This document shows positions 56,978 through 64,000 of a stretch of DNA of 64,000 nt, piece by piece (within the stretch, counting starts at the first letter, position 1; each line of letters begins with the position of its first letter). The position numbers and the translations under genes are program-made. Source of the DNA: Terriglobus roseus (lineage in GTDB: Bacteria > Acidobacteriota > Terriglobia > Terriglobales > Acidobacteriaceae); the NCBI RefSeq assembly GCF_900102185.1, contig NZ_LT629690.1:1922001-1986000 (forward strand), written 5' to 3'. The notes under the pieces were generated by a model. The model was not told where the DNA came from, ran no database searches, and was given only the letters and a program-made list of their open reading frames with translations.

Positions 56978-59424
56978 CGCCCACCCTCCATCTGCAACGA
57001 AAAGATTCCGTGATCACGCCGATTCGGATCATTGTCGCAGCGTGCGATCTCAAGTCTTCCCATGGTGAGATAGCCTTGCTGCCGCGGCGTACTTGAAGGT
57101 TCATCCATCCGTTCGAAACGCACCAACCGCACTGACACTACGCCATCCACCGCCTGAGCTGCAGCAATCAGCGGGCTCGCATAAACGGTCTGACCAAAAG
57201 TAAAGTTCTCTGCCTTCAGCACCGCAACATTTCCGTCGCAACTCGATCCAGAAAGAAAGCGCCGCATGATGGCCGTATACACATCACTCTGAAATCGATT
57301 CGAAGCCACACAAACCGCCAAGGTGATGCGAAGTCCGACGATAATCGCGTCTTCGACCGCTAATCCCGTGCCCATCATTCGCAACGGATCAAGACGGCTT
57401 AGCGTCAGCGTGGCGAGGTCTGATGGCGCTGAGGACGCAGGCTCAACCGATACGAATCCTGCATACCAAGAACCTGTCCATCGCATCGTTCCCCGAGCTT
57501 GGGTTATGTCGCTGTCCTGCAAAGCAGCAACAGCGTAATCATCTTCCGTCACACACCTTAGTTGCGATTCGAATGCAAAGGGAGCATGTTGACGGATATG
57601 CTCAGGTGACTCTGCGTCGACCGCAGCCGCAGCCGGCAGTGGATTGCGCACAGAGATCAGTGGCAACGTCGTCACCGTGTGCAATAACGCATCGGAACCT
57701 ACAAGACCATCGCGGCCATTGCCAATGCGATACGTTGCGACGAACTGCTGTCCCGGATCAACTGCTGCACCATATTGCCCATCCCCAAAGCGAAGAGAAG
57801 CTGCACCTCCATCTTCAATCTCCAGTACAAAGACAAGATCTTCTTCATCGCTCGCTAGCAGATCCGATTGTGGTGTCCATAGCCGATCATTGTCATCCAT
57901 CACCGTGATCTGCGGCTTAGCAGCTGAAGCATCCGTTAATGGATTCAGGAATGTGCTCGCCGCAGCCAACGGATCGAATGGAAGCTGAAATGTAACCGGT
58001 CCCGAAGCAAGCGTTGGACGATATCGAACCAGAGTCACTCCTGCGTCTGTACTTCCACTGCATGTACATCCACTTGAGACGGGCGCTTCCGGAGCATCCG
58101 GTACAGTGCCAAGCGACTCTGCTGCAACCCACACACCTTGGTCAACGGGGACTACGTTGCCCCAAGCGCGGCTTACACCCGAGATTGTGTTGCCACCATG
58201 CTCTGCGTCCAACGTAGACGAGATGCAGAGAGGAAACGGCAATGCATCTGCGATTCCCCACGTGACTTCTGTGACAGGAGCACTATTGAACGGGTCTACC
58301 AGAGGTTTTCCCTCATCGTCAGAAGTGCGCACTTCTGTAAGTCGCACTGCCCAACGATGAACACGGTTCGAGTCATCGGGTTTACCGGTTTTTGCGCCCA
58401 ACACCTCTTCCAGAATCAGCACGCTTCCCGCCTGCAGCGTGGTCAGATTGCCAGATAACGTGGCCCCCACTGCCCCTTGTGGAAGACAGCAATTCGTATC
58501 GCTCCACGTGTAGAAATCGATCGCATTCTGTTCCTGATAAAGGAGGGCGTCGGCCATGCTGGCGTACACCGGTTGCCCATTCGATAAAAGCGCTTTCAGG
58601 AGTGCCGTCTGTGAAGGATTATCCGGAGACAAAACAGGAGGCACACCCGCGGTACGCACATAGAAGTTGGTTCCCGCCGGCAGCAATAGCGCATCTTTCG
58701 CCGTAGCCACACACACCCACGAGCGCGCATTGCATCCTTCGCCTACTCGATAATCCACTAACCGCGCGTGGCGACGGAGAGAGATCCTGCTGCGTGCTGT
58801 ATCAAGATACGCTTCGGTATTTACGGCATCCTGCATATAACTCAGACGGTCCGCGACGTATGCCATCGCTTCCACCAAAGTGATTCCCACGTCTGCAGCA
58901 TGAGACTCGTTCCACGCTGGCATCAAAACAGACATACGATCCAGCATTCCTTGCCGGAAGCCGTCATAATCCTTAGCTAAATAGTTGATGGCAGGCACTG
59001 GCGGAGCGTTCTCGTTGCAGCAACTCTCGACATAACAGTCTGCGACAGAAGAACATCCAGCTTTAAATGAAAACGTTACTTCAGATAACCGCGGATCAAA
59101 TGTATCCGGAGGATCCTGCGCGTTTTCACCTGCACGCAGGCTTAGGGTGTACGTGGAAAAATCCCCCGTGCTATCAAGACGAATGCGCAGTGTACGTGAT
59201 GGCACATCTCCGATCATCTGCGCGCTCAAAACGTTTACTGGAGCACCGCCTGATATGTATATCTGGTCCACACTCGGAGCCACGAGCGGAGGACGCAGTA
59301 ACGTTAAGTCCAGATCGCTCCCGCACCCAGGAGCACCTATCACTTCCACGTAGTCGATGCCATTCAAAGAAGAGTGTGCCAAGACCTGGGCGCGACGCCG
59401 CTGCGTCGAACATAAGTACGTCAT
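56974..59424 (-). CDS. eCIS baseplate protein (Afp11-like, gpJ-like)
   Basis: At 816 residues it is a gpJ-type baseplate wedge protein. It contains NYLAKDYDGFRQGMLDRMSVL and DVGITLVEAMAYVADRLSYMQDAVNTEAYLDTARSR-type sequence. GDGQYGAAVDPGQQFVATYRIGNG lies near the middle. The C-terminal domain (EDYAVAALQDSDITQARGTMRW) is typical of these proteins. With the Afp12-like neighbour it would form the baseplate wedges around the spike. It overlaps gp25 and the Afp12-like gene by four bases each. Confidence 0.9.
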   Translation of the reverse strand: MTYLCSTQRRRAQVLAHSSLNGIDYVEVIGAPGCGSDLDLTLLRPPLVAPSVDQIYISGGAPVNVLSAQMIGDVPSRTLRIRLDSTGDFSTYTLSLRAGENAQDPPDTFDPRLSEVTFSFKAGCSSVADCYVESCCNENAPPVPAINYLAKDYDGFRQGMLDRMSVLMPAWNESHAADVGITLVEAMAYVADRLSYMQDAVNTEAYLDTARSRISLRRHARLVDYRVGEGCNARSWVCVATAKDALLLPAGTNFYVRTAGVPPVLSPDNPSQTALLKALLSNGQPVYASMADALLYQEQNAIDFYTWSDTNCCLPQGAVGATLSGNLTTLQAGSVLILEEVLGAKTGKPDDSNRVHRWAVRLTEVRTSDDEGKPLVDPFNSAPVTEVTWGIADALPFPLCISSTLDAEHGGNTISGVSRAWGNVVPVDQGVWVAAESLGTVPDAPEAPVSSGCTCSGSTDAGVTLVRYRPTLASGPVTFQLPFDPLAAASTFLNPLTDASAAKPQITVMDDNDRLWTPQSDLLASDEEDLVFVLEIEDGGAASLRFGDGQYGAAVDPGQQFVATYRIGNGRDGLVGSDALLHTVTTLPLISVRNPLPAAAAVDAESPEHIRQHAPFAFESQLRCVTEDDYAVAALQDSDITQARGTMRWTGSWYAGFVSVEPASSAPSDLATLTLSRLDPLRMMGTGLAVEDAIIVGLRITLAVCVASNRFQSDVYTAIMRRFLSGSSCDGNVAVLKAENFTFGQTVYASPLIAAAQAVDGVVSVRLVRFERMDEPSSTPRQQGYLTMGRLEIARCDNDPNRRDHGIFSLQMEGGR

Positions 59425-59786
59425 ACGGCCCCCTCTCCCACTTGAAATTGTTCCGTCTGGGTTTGGTCTGTCTCAAGCACCGTGTATTGCACCGTGATCG
59501 ATACTGTTGAATCATCGCCCTGGACAGAAACGGATTCCACGCGCACCACATCCAGTAGCCATTGCTGCAACGCACCTTGGATCAATTGATTCTGTGTTGC
59601 GAGCATCATCGCGCTATTTGGTTCAAACACCAGTCGCGACGCTCCGCTACCGAATGTCGGCCGATTCACCCGTTCCCCAGGTGCGGTAAGCAGGATCTGT
59701 TCAATCATCTGGCGTATATGCGCAAGACGAGATGTCCGGGCTGTATTGCCGGTGCTATCGAAGCCGTAGGGATAGCGCAAATCCAT
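59421..59786 (-). CDS. gp25-like baseplate protein (Afp9-like)
   Basis: The 121-residue protein matches the GPW/gp25 family: DLRYPYGFDSTGNTAR at the start, IRQMIEQILLTAPGERVNRPTFGSGASRLVFEPN, and a C-terminal helix-strand part. gp25 connects baseplate wedges to the sheath. An AGAGG Shine-Dalgarno precedes the ATG. It lies between the PAAR-like tip gene and the Afp11-like gene, overlapping the latter by ATGA. Confidence 0.92.
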   Translation of the reverse strand: MDLRYPYGFDSTGNTARTSRLAHIRQMIEQILLTAPGERVNRPTFGSGASRLVFEPNSAMMLATQNQLIQGALQQWLLDVVRVESVSVQGDDSTVSITVQYTVLETDQTQTEQFQVGEGAV

Positions 59787-59820
59787 ATCAACCTCTTCCG
59801 ATTGCTCTACAACCGGTCGC

Positions 59821-60138
59821 TTACGTTGCCATTACGCGTACTTGTGTCACTAACGGCATAAGTGGCGTTCCTGTTGGCACACATACTGCTTGCCCTGACT
59901 GCACTACTAATGGCTGTCCTTGTGAAAGCACGCGTGTAGTGCCTGTCACCCACTGAGCAGTAACACACGGCGGCATGGGTATAGACGCTAAGGGACATCC
60001 CGACACCACCCAAGGCACGGAGATCAGGCAAGATGGTGCGCCGCTCAACATGACTCGTGGATTCGGCGCAGTAGGCATAGCCTGCCCACCATGACTACAT
60101 AAAACCGTCGCTCCTACCTGCACTAAAGCTCCAGGCAT
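59821..60138 (-). CDS. PAAR-like spike tip protein (Afp10-like)
   Basis: The 105-residue Pro/Gly/Val-rich beta protein starts PGALVQVGATVLCSHGGQAM, with a His and several Cys able to bind a metal ion as in PAAR/DUF4280-type tips. It ends with PTGTPLMPLVTQVRV. It would cap the VgrG-like spike and pierce the target. A GGGAGG Shine-Dalgarno lies upstream. It follows the gpV-like spike gene by 20 nt, where many eCIS have the tip as a separate gene. Confidence 0.85.
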   Translation of the reverse strand: MPGALVQVGATVLCSHGGQAMPTAPNPRVMLSGAPSCLISVPWVVSGCPLASIPMPPCVTAQWVTGTTRVLSQGQPLVVQSGQAVCVPTGTPLMPLVTQVRVMAT

Positions 60139-60158
60139 TGCTGCCTCCCTTTCTACTG

Positions 60159-60665
60159 CTACACCACCTGCAGCGCCCCTTCGTTAATCGTTACGGAGGG
60201 GCCCGTCATCATGATCGTGGCGCCCTGTCCATTGGTGATGGTGATACCGGTCTCATTGATCGCGATCATGGCGCCTGCTGTAGTCTTCAACAAAATTCCG
60301 CCTGTAGGTCCCGGAGTATCACTGATCATCAAAGTATTCTGCGAAGTAGTTTGAATTACTAACTGCTGCAATCCTGGAGTACCTGCAAGTGCAAGGGCCG
60401 GTAGTTCAGCGCTGCTACCCCAGAAACCTCCTACCCAGATCGGATAATCCGGGTCGCCTGCCTCAAACTCAATCCACACACCAGACTGGATTTCAGGGAC
60501 CACGTACATTCCACTCTGAATTCCAGTAAAAGGAAGACATGGCATCGCCCACGTAGAAGGCAGTGCGCCAGCCACACCCGCCACCTGTACCAGTAAACGT
60601 CCCATCTGCATCGGGTCAACGTTTGCCAGAACAGTGCCGCGATATTTGCCAAAGAACTTCGCCAA
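60159..60665 (-). CDS. gpV-like baseplate spike protein (Afp8 C-terminal part)
   Basis: The 168-residue protein has a gp5/gpV OB-fold (FFGKYRGTVLANVDPMQMGRLLVQV, then GVWIEFEAGDPDYPIWVGGFW) and a C-terminal beta-helix-like spike (TTAGAMIAINETGITITNGQG). The start is the TTG at 60665, because AAGGAGG lies 7 nt upstream. The frame is open to another TTG at 60701 but would overlap the hub gene. It is normally fused behind a gpD-like part in Afp8. Here it is a separate gene 13 nt downstream. Confidence 0.85.
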   Translation of the reverse strand: MAKFFGKYRGTVLANVDPMQMGRLLVQVAGVAGALPSTWAMPCLPFTGIQSGMYVVPEIQSGVWIEFEAGDPDYPIWVGGFWGSSAELPALALAGTPGLQQLVIQTTSQNTLMISDTPGPTGGILLKTTAGAMIAINETGITITNGQGATIMMTGPSVTINEGALQVV

Positions 60666-60678
60666 CCGTCTTCCTCCT

Positions 60679-61812
60679 TCAATAAGGCATTGCCGGGACA
60701 AGCGGGATATTCGAAATCAATCCATTTCGCTTCAGCGTAAAACTCTGTTTGTATTGCCCCGCCTCAATGGTGTGTGTGGTGCTGTCCACGTAGTGAAGCC
60801 CATCAAACCCAACACCGGCACCGCGCACACCCACCAATGCTCGAGCTTTCAAGATAGCTCCATAGCGTTGAACATCCAGCGTTCCATCACCTGTAACTAC
60901 ATCACCTGTTTCCACTGCCTTTGCCCACAACTTCATCAACGCAGTCGCGACGGGTTTGTTGGATACGTCCTCAAGCATCTCGATCCTCTGCTGCGGCGGA
61001 ATCACCAACCCCAGAGGCGGACTGAATGGAGTTACCGACGTTGAAGGAACAGGGACCACCGCCTTCGTCGTAGGGTCTTGAATGTTCGCAACTGGCATAA
61101 CGGACGACTGAGTTTCAAAACGGAAGTTCAATGACTCGACATTTGTCCAACTATCCATGTTTGCGTTTAATGCAGGCTGCGGCACTCCATACCGCATACT
61201 CGGTCCCCAATACGCTGTGCTGGTTCCTGGCGCTGGGCCTGGATCAACGTAGAAGACATAGCCCACGTCATCCGCCAGCTTTCGGATATAGTGCAGATCT
61301 GTTCCCTCCTGCATCGGAATCTTTTCAACGGGAACTTCTACGTCAGGTGCAGGAACCGGTATCACCACCGGGACAATACCAAAGGCCGCATACTTCGCAA
61401 GGATGGTCAACACACGAAGATCCGGTGTCATCGCCGGATACGGCAGACCCGTCATGTCGATGAGATCCATCATCCCTGACAAATCCTGTCCGGTGATCAC
61501 CAGCTTGGAAGATCCTCGCATCGCATCTGGAGCGATCTCGTGATGCTGGATCACGCCATCCATCACGACCTGTGGAATGCCTCCGAAGGTGACCATCAGA
61601 ATGACTCGCAACATCGGAATGGGACTTCCTGCAGCGAGAAGAAACAGCGTCTGCATGATCGAGTTGTTGGCGAGCGTAAAAGTGAGTTGGAATCCGCTGC
61701 GGTCAGAGGAATTCGTAATCTCAACAGCCGTCAGCGCATCTGTAACGGGCTTGGGCACAGGAACCGCCACCACTGGTCCTGCAAGGAGCGTTAGGTAGAG
61801 GCCATTAGCCAT
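60679..61812 (-). CDS. gpD-like tail hub protein (Afp8 N-terminal part)
   Basis: The 377-residue protein is phage late control D (gpD)-like. It has ANGLYLTLLAGPVVAVPVPK at the start, MDGVIQHHEIAPDAMRGSSKLVITGQDLSGMMDL, and MQEGTDLHYIRKLADDVGYVFYV. It ends with a small beta domain (HYVDSTTHTIEAGQYKQSF). It would form the trimeric hub at the centre of the baseplate. The start at 61812 is supported by GGGAG and shares 8 nt with the LysM gene. A longer frame to 61860 reads into that gene. Confidence 0.85.
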   Translation of the reverse strand: MANGLYLTLLAGPVVAVPVPKPVTDALTAVEITNSSDRSGFQLTFTLANNSIMQTLFLLAAGSPIPMLRVILMVTFGGIPQVVMDGVIQHHEIAPDAMRGSSKLVITGQDLSGMMDLIDMTGLPYPAMTPDLRVLTILAKYAAFGIVPVVIPVPAPDVEVPVEKIPMQEGTDLHYIRKLADDVGYVFYVDPGPAPGTSTAYWGPSMRYGVPQPALNANMDSWTNVESLNFRFETQSSVMPVANIQDPTTKAVVPVPSTSVTPFSPPLGLVIPPQQRIEMLEDVSNKPVATALMKLWAKAVETGDVVTGDGTLDVQRYGAILKARALVGVRGAGVGFDGLHYVDSTTHTIEAGQYKQSFTLKRNGLISNIPLVPAMPY

Positions 61813-62170
61813 TGCGCGCTCCCGTGGGGAGGTTGGACGCCAACGGTATGCGAATAACATTGCCAGGCTCGTCCGTCAGTGCTTCAGCATCTGTCGCTGC
61901 ATTCGCATCGGCAATCATCCAGAACAGCATTGGGTCGCCAAGGAATCTCGCAGCCAGATTGTCTAAACGATCACCCTGCACCACGGTATAGCTGCGCGTG
62001 GATACATAGACCGCCGCCTGCGGAAGAATCCTCCGTGCAAGATAGCGCACGGCAACTCCATCAGGTCCCACATATTCCTGAGTCGCTGCGCCATAGTAGC
62101 GACTAGACGCACTCGTCGGCGCACCGGTTCCTGCGGCGGACTGAATCAGCGATGCGAGTGCGGTATTCAT
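61805..62170 (-). CDS. LysM domain protein of the eCIS (Afp7 C-terminal counterpart)
   Basis: The 121-residue protein has a LysM domain (about 60-110): YTVVQGDRLDNLAARFLGDPMLFWMIADAN, then GNVIRIPL. An Ala/Ser/Thr-rich N-terminus precedes it. In Afp7-type proteins LysM is attached to a tube-like domain. Here it is a separate gene next to the CIS tube protein. It may connect baseplate to tube. It overlaps the hub gene by 8 nt and follows the tube gene by 13 nt. Confidence 0.85.
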   Translation of the reverse strand: MNTALASLIQSAAGTGAPTSASSRYYGAATQEYVGPDGVAVRYLARRILPQAAVYVSTRSYTVVQGDRLDNLAARFLGDPMLFWMIADANAATDAEALTDEPGNVIRIPLASNLPTGARNG

Positions 62171-62183
62171 TTCCCAATCCTCC

Positions 62184-62786
62184 TCAGGCCTTGCGTGCCA
62201 TTGCTTCTTTGCCCATCTGATACGCCATGTACACCGCCCCAGCGGGCGACAGGAATCCTGTATCGCTCACACTCAATACACGCAGGTCCAACGCAATCTT
62301 TGCGCGGATCGGATTTAGCTGCGCATCAAATGCCTCTTCGGTAATTTCAAATCCCGTAATGCGAACCGGAGTTACCCGATTTGTTCCCCACGCCAACAAC
62401 GTCAAAGGCGACGACATCGGCAGAATCTCGATGGTTCCAATCAGCGAAAGAATTTCATTTGCGATCAGTTCCGTACTCGTCGGATAGACAAGCGTCTCCA
62501 GCAACGCCATCTGTGGCTGCAGCCCAACACTGGTCGCTGTAGCGTCTCCCGTTTCCAGACTGTCTGTCGCATCCAACTCCACCGTCAGCCGGATCGTCTC
62601 TATTGGCGGACCTTTTAAGCGCAACACTTCACTGCGGTCTGGCTCTTCCCCTGGAGTCTGCGGTTTCAAGGAACGCGTGATGCTTTCCGGGTTGTATTGA
62701 AGTTCAATCCGTCCCATCGGAATACCGGTATTGGGCTCCAGCAGAACAATCGCACCCTTCTGTAAACGAGGAGAGATATTAGCCAT
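62184..62786 (-). CDS. CIS tube-domain protein (Afp7 N-terminal counterpart)
   Basis: The 200-residue protein has KGAIVLLEPNTGIPMGRIELQYNPESITRSLKP, the typical opening of CIS_tube/Afp7-like domains. A conserved tail follows with RVLSVSDTGFLSPAGAVYMAYQM. No LysM is present, since it is encoded by the next gene. The start at 62786 has GAGGAGAG. The longer frame to 62828 overlaps the upstream gene more. It would start or cap the inner tube at the baseplate. Confidence 0.85.
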   Translation of the reverse strand: MANISPRLQKGAIVLLEPNTGIPMGRIELQYNPESITRSLKPQTPGEEPDRSEVLRLKGPPIETIRLTVELDATDSLETGDATATSVGLQPQMALLETLVYPTSTELIANEILSLIGTIEILPMSSPLTLLAWGTNRVTPVRITGFEITEEAFDAQLNPIRAKIALDLRVLSVSDTGFLSPAGAVYMAYQMGKEAMARKA

Positions 62787-63147
62787 GTGCTCTCTCCTCT
62801 CTTCCCTGCGCTTTGCTCTTTCCTGCACGCGCCGCTAATTCGCGCAGCAGTCCGAAGGCCACTTGTCGAGCTGCATCTTCCACCGTCGCACCTGCGGCAA
62901 GAGGCGGTATCGATATACGATCCAGCTGCAGATTGTGCCCGAACGAAAGGTCGCGCCGCTGCTGGATTCCCTGCATCATGGCTTCCCTCAACGCGTTGTG
63001 AAAGCGAGGTCCAGCGTCCCGCCCAAAGCCACGCAATGACACGCTATCCACCCGCAGGTTGATACTTTGCGGCAGCGATCGAGCCACGCTTGCACTTTGT
63101 GGAACTGGATTTGATCCAGATGGCAGCTTGGGTGCATTTGTTTTCAT
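62779..63147 (-). CDS. Small eCIS-operon protein of unknown function
   Basis: The 122-residue protein has a Pro/Ser-rich N-terminus. A predicted alpha/beta part follows with NLRVDSVSLRGFGRDAGPRF, SFGHNLQLDRISIPPLAAG and DAARQVAFGLLRELAAR. I do not recognise the family. Its ATG overlaps the ATPase stop (ATGA) and its end overlaps the tube gene start by 8 nt, so it belongs to the operon. Possible roles are chaperone or ATPase adaptor, by position only. Confidence 0.6.
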   Translation of the reverse strand: MKTNAPKLPSGSNPVPQSASVARSLPQSINLRVDSVSLRGFGRDAGPRFHNALREAMMQGIQQRRDLSFGHNLQLDRISIPPLAAGATVEDAARQVAFGLLRELAARAGKSKAQGREERAHG

Positions 63148-64000
63148 GCCCACCCCCCGGTCTCCGCAGGAGTCAGGACTTTGTCCATCTTGGTGTACTC
63201 GGTGCGTACACCGGCTGCAATATGACTCATCCTTACGGGCAGATCATCTTCTGCGGCCAGATAGGCAGCGTGCATCGCAATGTTTCGTATTACCGCGCCC
63301 GATATATGCAGTTGCGCCAGCTTCTCCGGCTGAAGGCCTTCCGTGGGTGTTGCGGCCGGGAAGACACGCGACCACATCTGGCGACGCGATGACTCATCCG
63401 GAAATGGAAACTGAACAATGAAACGAATCCTTCGCAGAAAGGCTGGATCAATGGCTCTCTGCATATTCGTTGTCAGGATGGCAACACCGCCGTATGCCTC
63501 CATACGTTGGAGGAGGTAACTCACCTCCAGATTGGCGTAACGGTCGTGGCTATCCTTTACCTCACTACGCTTACCAAACAATGCATCCGCTTCATCGAAA
63601 AGCAGAACTGCACTACTTTGCTCTGCGGCGTCAAAAATGCGCTTCAGATTCTTTTCGGTCTCACCAATGTACTTACTCACGATGGCAGCCAGATCGATCT
63701 GGTAAAGATCCAATCCCAACTCGCCAGCCAGTATCTCCGCTGCCATGGTCTTGCCGGTGCCACTAGGCCCAGCAAACAGCGATGTAAGTCCCATACCTCG
63801 TCCGTACCGTGAAGAAAATCCCCAGTCTTGATGTACACGACGGCGATGACGCACGTGGATCATCAACTCACGCAATATTTCTTTCTGTGTGTCTGGAAGG
63901 ACCAAGTCATCCCAATGCGCTCGTGGATCAATGCGTTGCGCAAGCCCTTCCAGCGGACGTCGTGCATGATCGCGACAGCTTTGCAATAGGGTCTCCGCAA
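63144..64000 (-). CDS. AAA+ ATPase of the eCIS (Afp15-like), 5' part outside window
   Basis: The 285 visible codons give the C-terminal part of an AAA+ ATPase. It has WDDLVLPDTQKEILRELMIH, Walker A GPSGTGKT, Walker B LLFDEADALFGKRSE, and sensor 1 ILTTNMQRAID. The arginine finger FLRRIRFIVQFPFPD follows. The frame remains open through position 64000, so the true start lies upstream. A TTG at 63986 is not the real start. In Afp/PVC systems this ATPase is needed for assembly. It is first of the visible operon genes and overlaps the next by ATGA. Confidence 0.92.
   Translation of the reverse strand, partial: AETLLQSCRDHARRPLEGLAQRIDPRAHWDDLVLPDTQKEILRELMIHVRHRRRVHQDWGFSSRYGRGMGLTSLFAGPSGTGKTMAAEILAGELGLDLYQIDLAAIVSKYIGETEKNLKRIFDAAEQSSAVLLFDEADALFGKRSEVKDSHDRYANLEVSYLLQRMEAYGGVAILTTNMQRAIDPAFLRRIRFIVQFPFPDESSRRQMWSRVFPAATPTEGLQPEKLAQLHISGAVIRNIAMHAAYLAAEDDLPVRMSHIAAGVRTEYTKMDKVLTPAETGGWA

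Noticed and set aside
47227-64000. Prophage interpretation of the tail genes
   Set aside because: No integrase, terminase, portal, capsid or lysis gene is seen in 17 kb. The AAA+ ATPase and DUF4157 protein point to an eCIS. The region upstream of 64000 could still change this.
47227-64000. Type VI secretion system
   Set aside because: gp25, gpD/gpV and PAAR occur in both, but no TssJ-L-M membrane complex or ClpV-type gene is seen. LysM, CIS tube and Afp11/12-like genes fit eCIS.

Overview
The window looks like a chromosomal stretch of a moderately GC-rich, Gram-negative-type heterotroph. The best guess is an Acidobacteriota member of the Terriglobus/Granulicella/Acidobacterium type. That is an inference from gene content: a PagL-like outer-membrane enzyme, many exported TPR proteins, a TPR-fused Ser/Thr kinase, a SET-domain protein, and the radical SAM/UdgX repair pair. 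No database search was possible. Coordinates use the start codon best supported by a Shine-Dalgarno sequence, a signal peptide or a 4-nt overlap.

From 0 to 41 kb the window is mostly housekeeping. A cobalamin riboswitch precedes B12-independent methionine synthase (metE), followed by tRNA-Arg(ACG). A minus-strand block carries dnaX, ybaB and a serine hydrolase, with a SET methyltransferase upstream. Next come exported TPR proteins, PspC, lysA, a VOC enzyme, yebC, a PagL-like protein and ftcD. The glycolytic genes eno and gpmI lie on the minus strand. At 21.0-22.4 kb an ECF sigma factor with a probable anti-sigma partner diverges from a small membrane protein. The shared spacer holds two near-identical ECF-type promoters facing opposite ways. 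A Ser/Thr kinase-TPR protein, a receiver-only response regulator, a ccmF-ccmH-ccmI-like operon and tex follow. Then come a two-gene DNA-repair operon (radical SAM + UdgX fusion), deoC, a GAF-GAF-SpoIIE phosphatase, aroA, a glycosyltransferase, a bifunctional-nuclease-family protein and miaB.

From 41.3 to 47.2 kb a plus-strand run encodes four exported proteins. They are a Tat-type multicopper oxidase, a metallophosphoesterase, a Tat-type CehA/McbA-like PHP metallohydrolase and a small unknown protein.

From 47.2 kb to the end, one tightly packed minus-strand operon encodes the distal half of an extracellular contractile injection system (eCIS, Afp/PVC-like). In transcription order it holds an AAA+ ATPase (cut by the window edge), a small unknown, a CIS tube-domain protein, a LysM protein and a gpD-like hub. 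Then come a gpV-like spike, a PAAR-like tip, gp25, two large baseplate proteins and a tail-protein-I-like protein with a beta-helix-like region. The last three genes are a DUF6519-type protein, a glycosyltransferase-like DUF6734 protein and a DUF4157 (eCIS-core) protein with an HEISH zinc motif that is probably cargo. Functions that are fused in Afp7 and Afp8 sit here in separate genes. Sheath and inner-tube genes are expected upstream, beyond position 64000. The eCIS and its last genes are the most novel part of the window.
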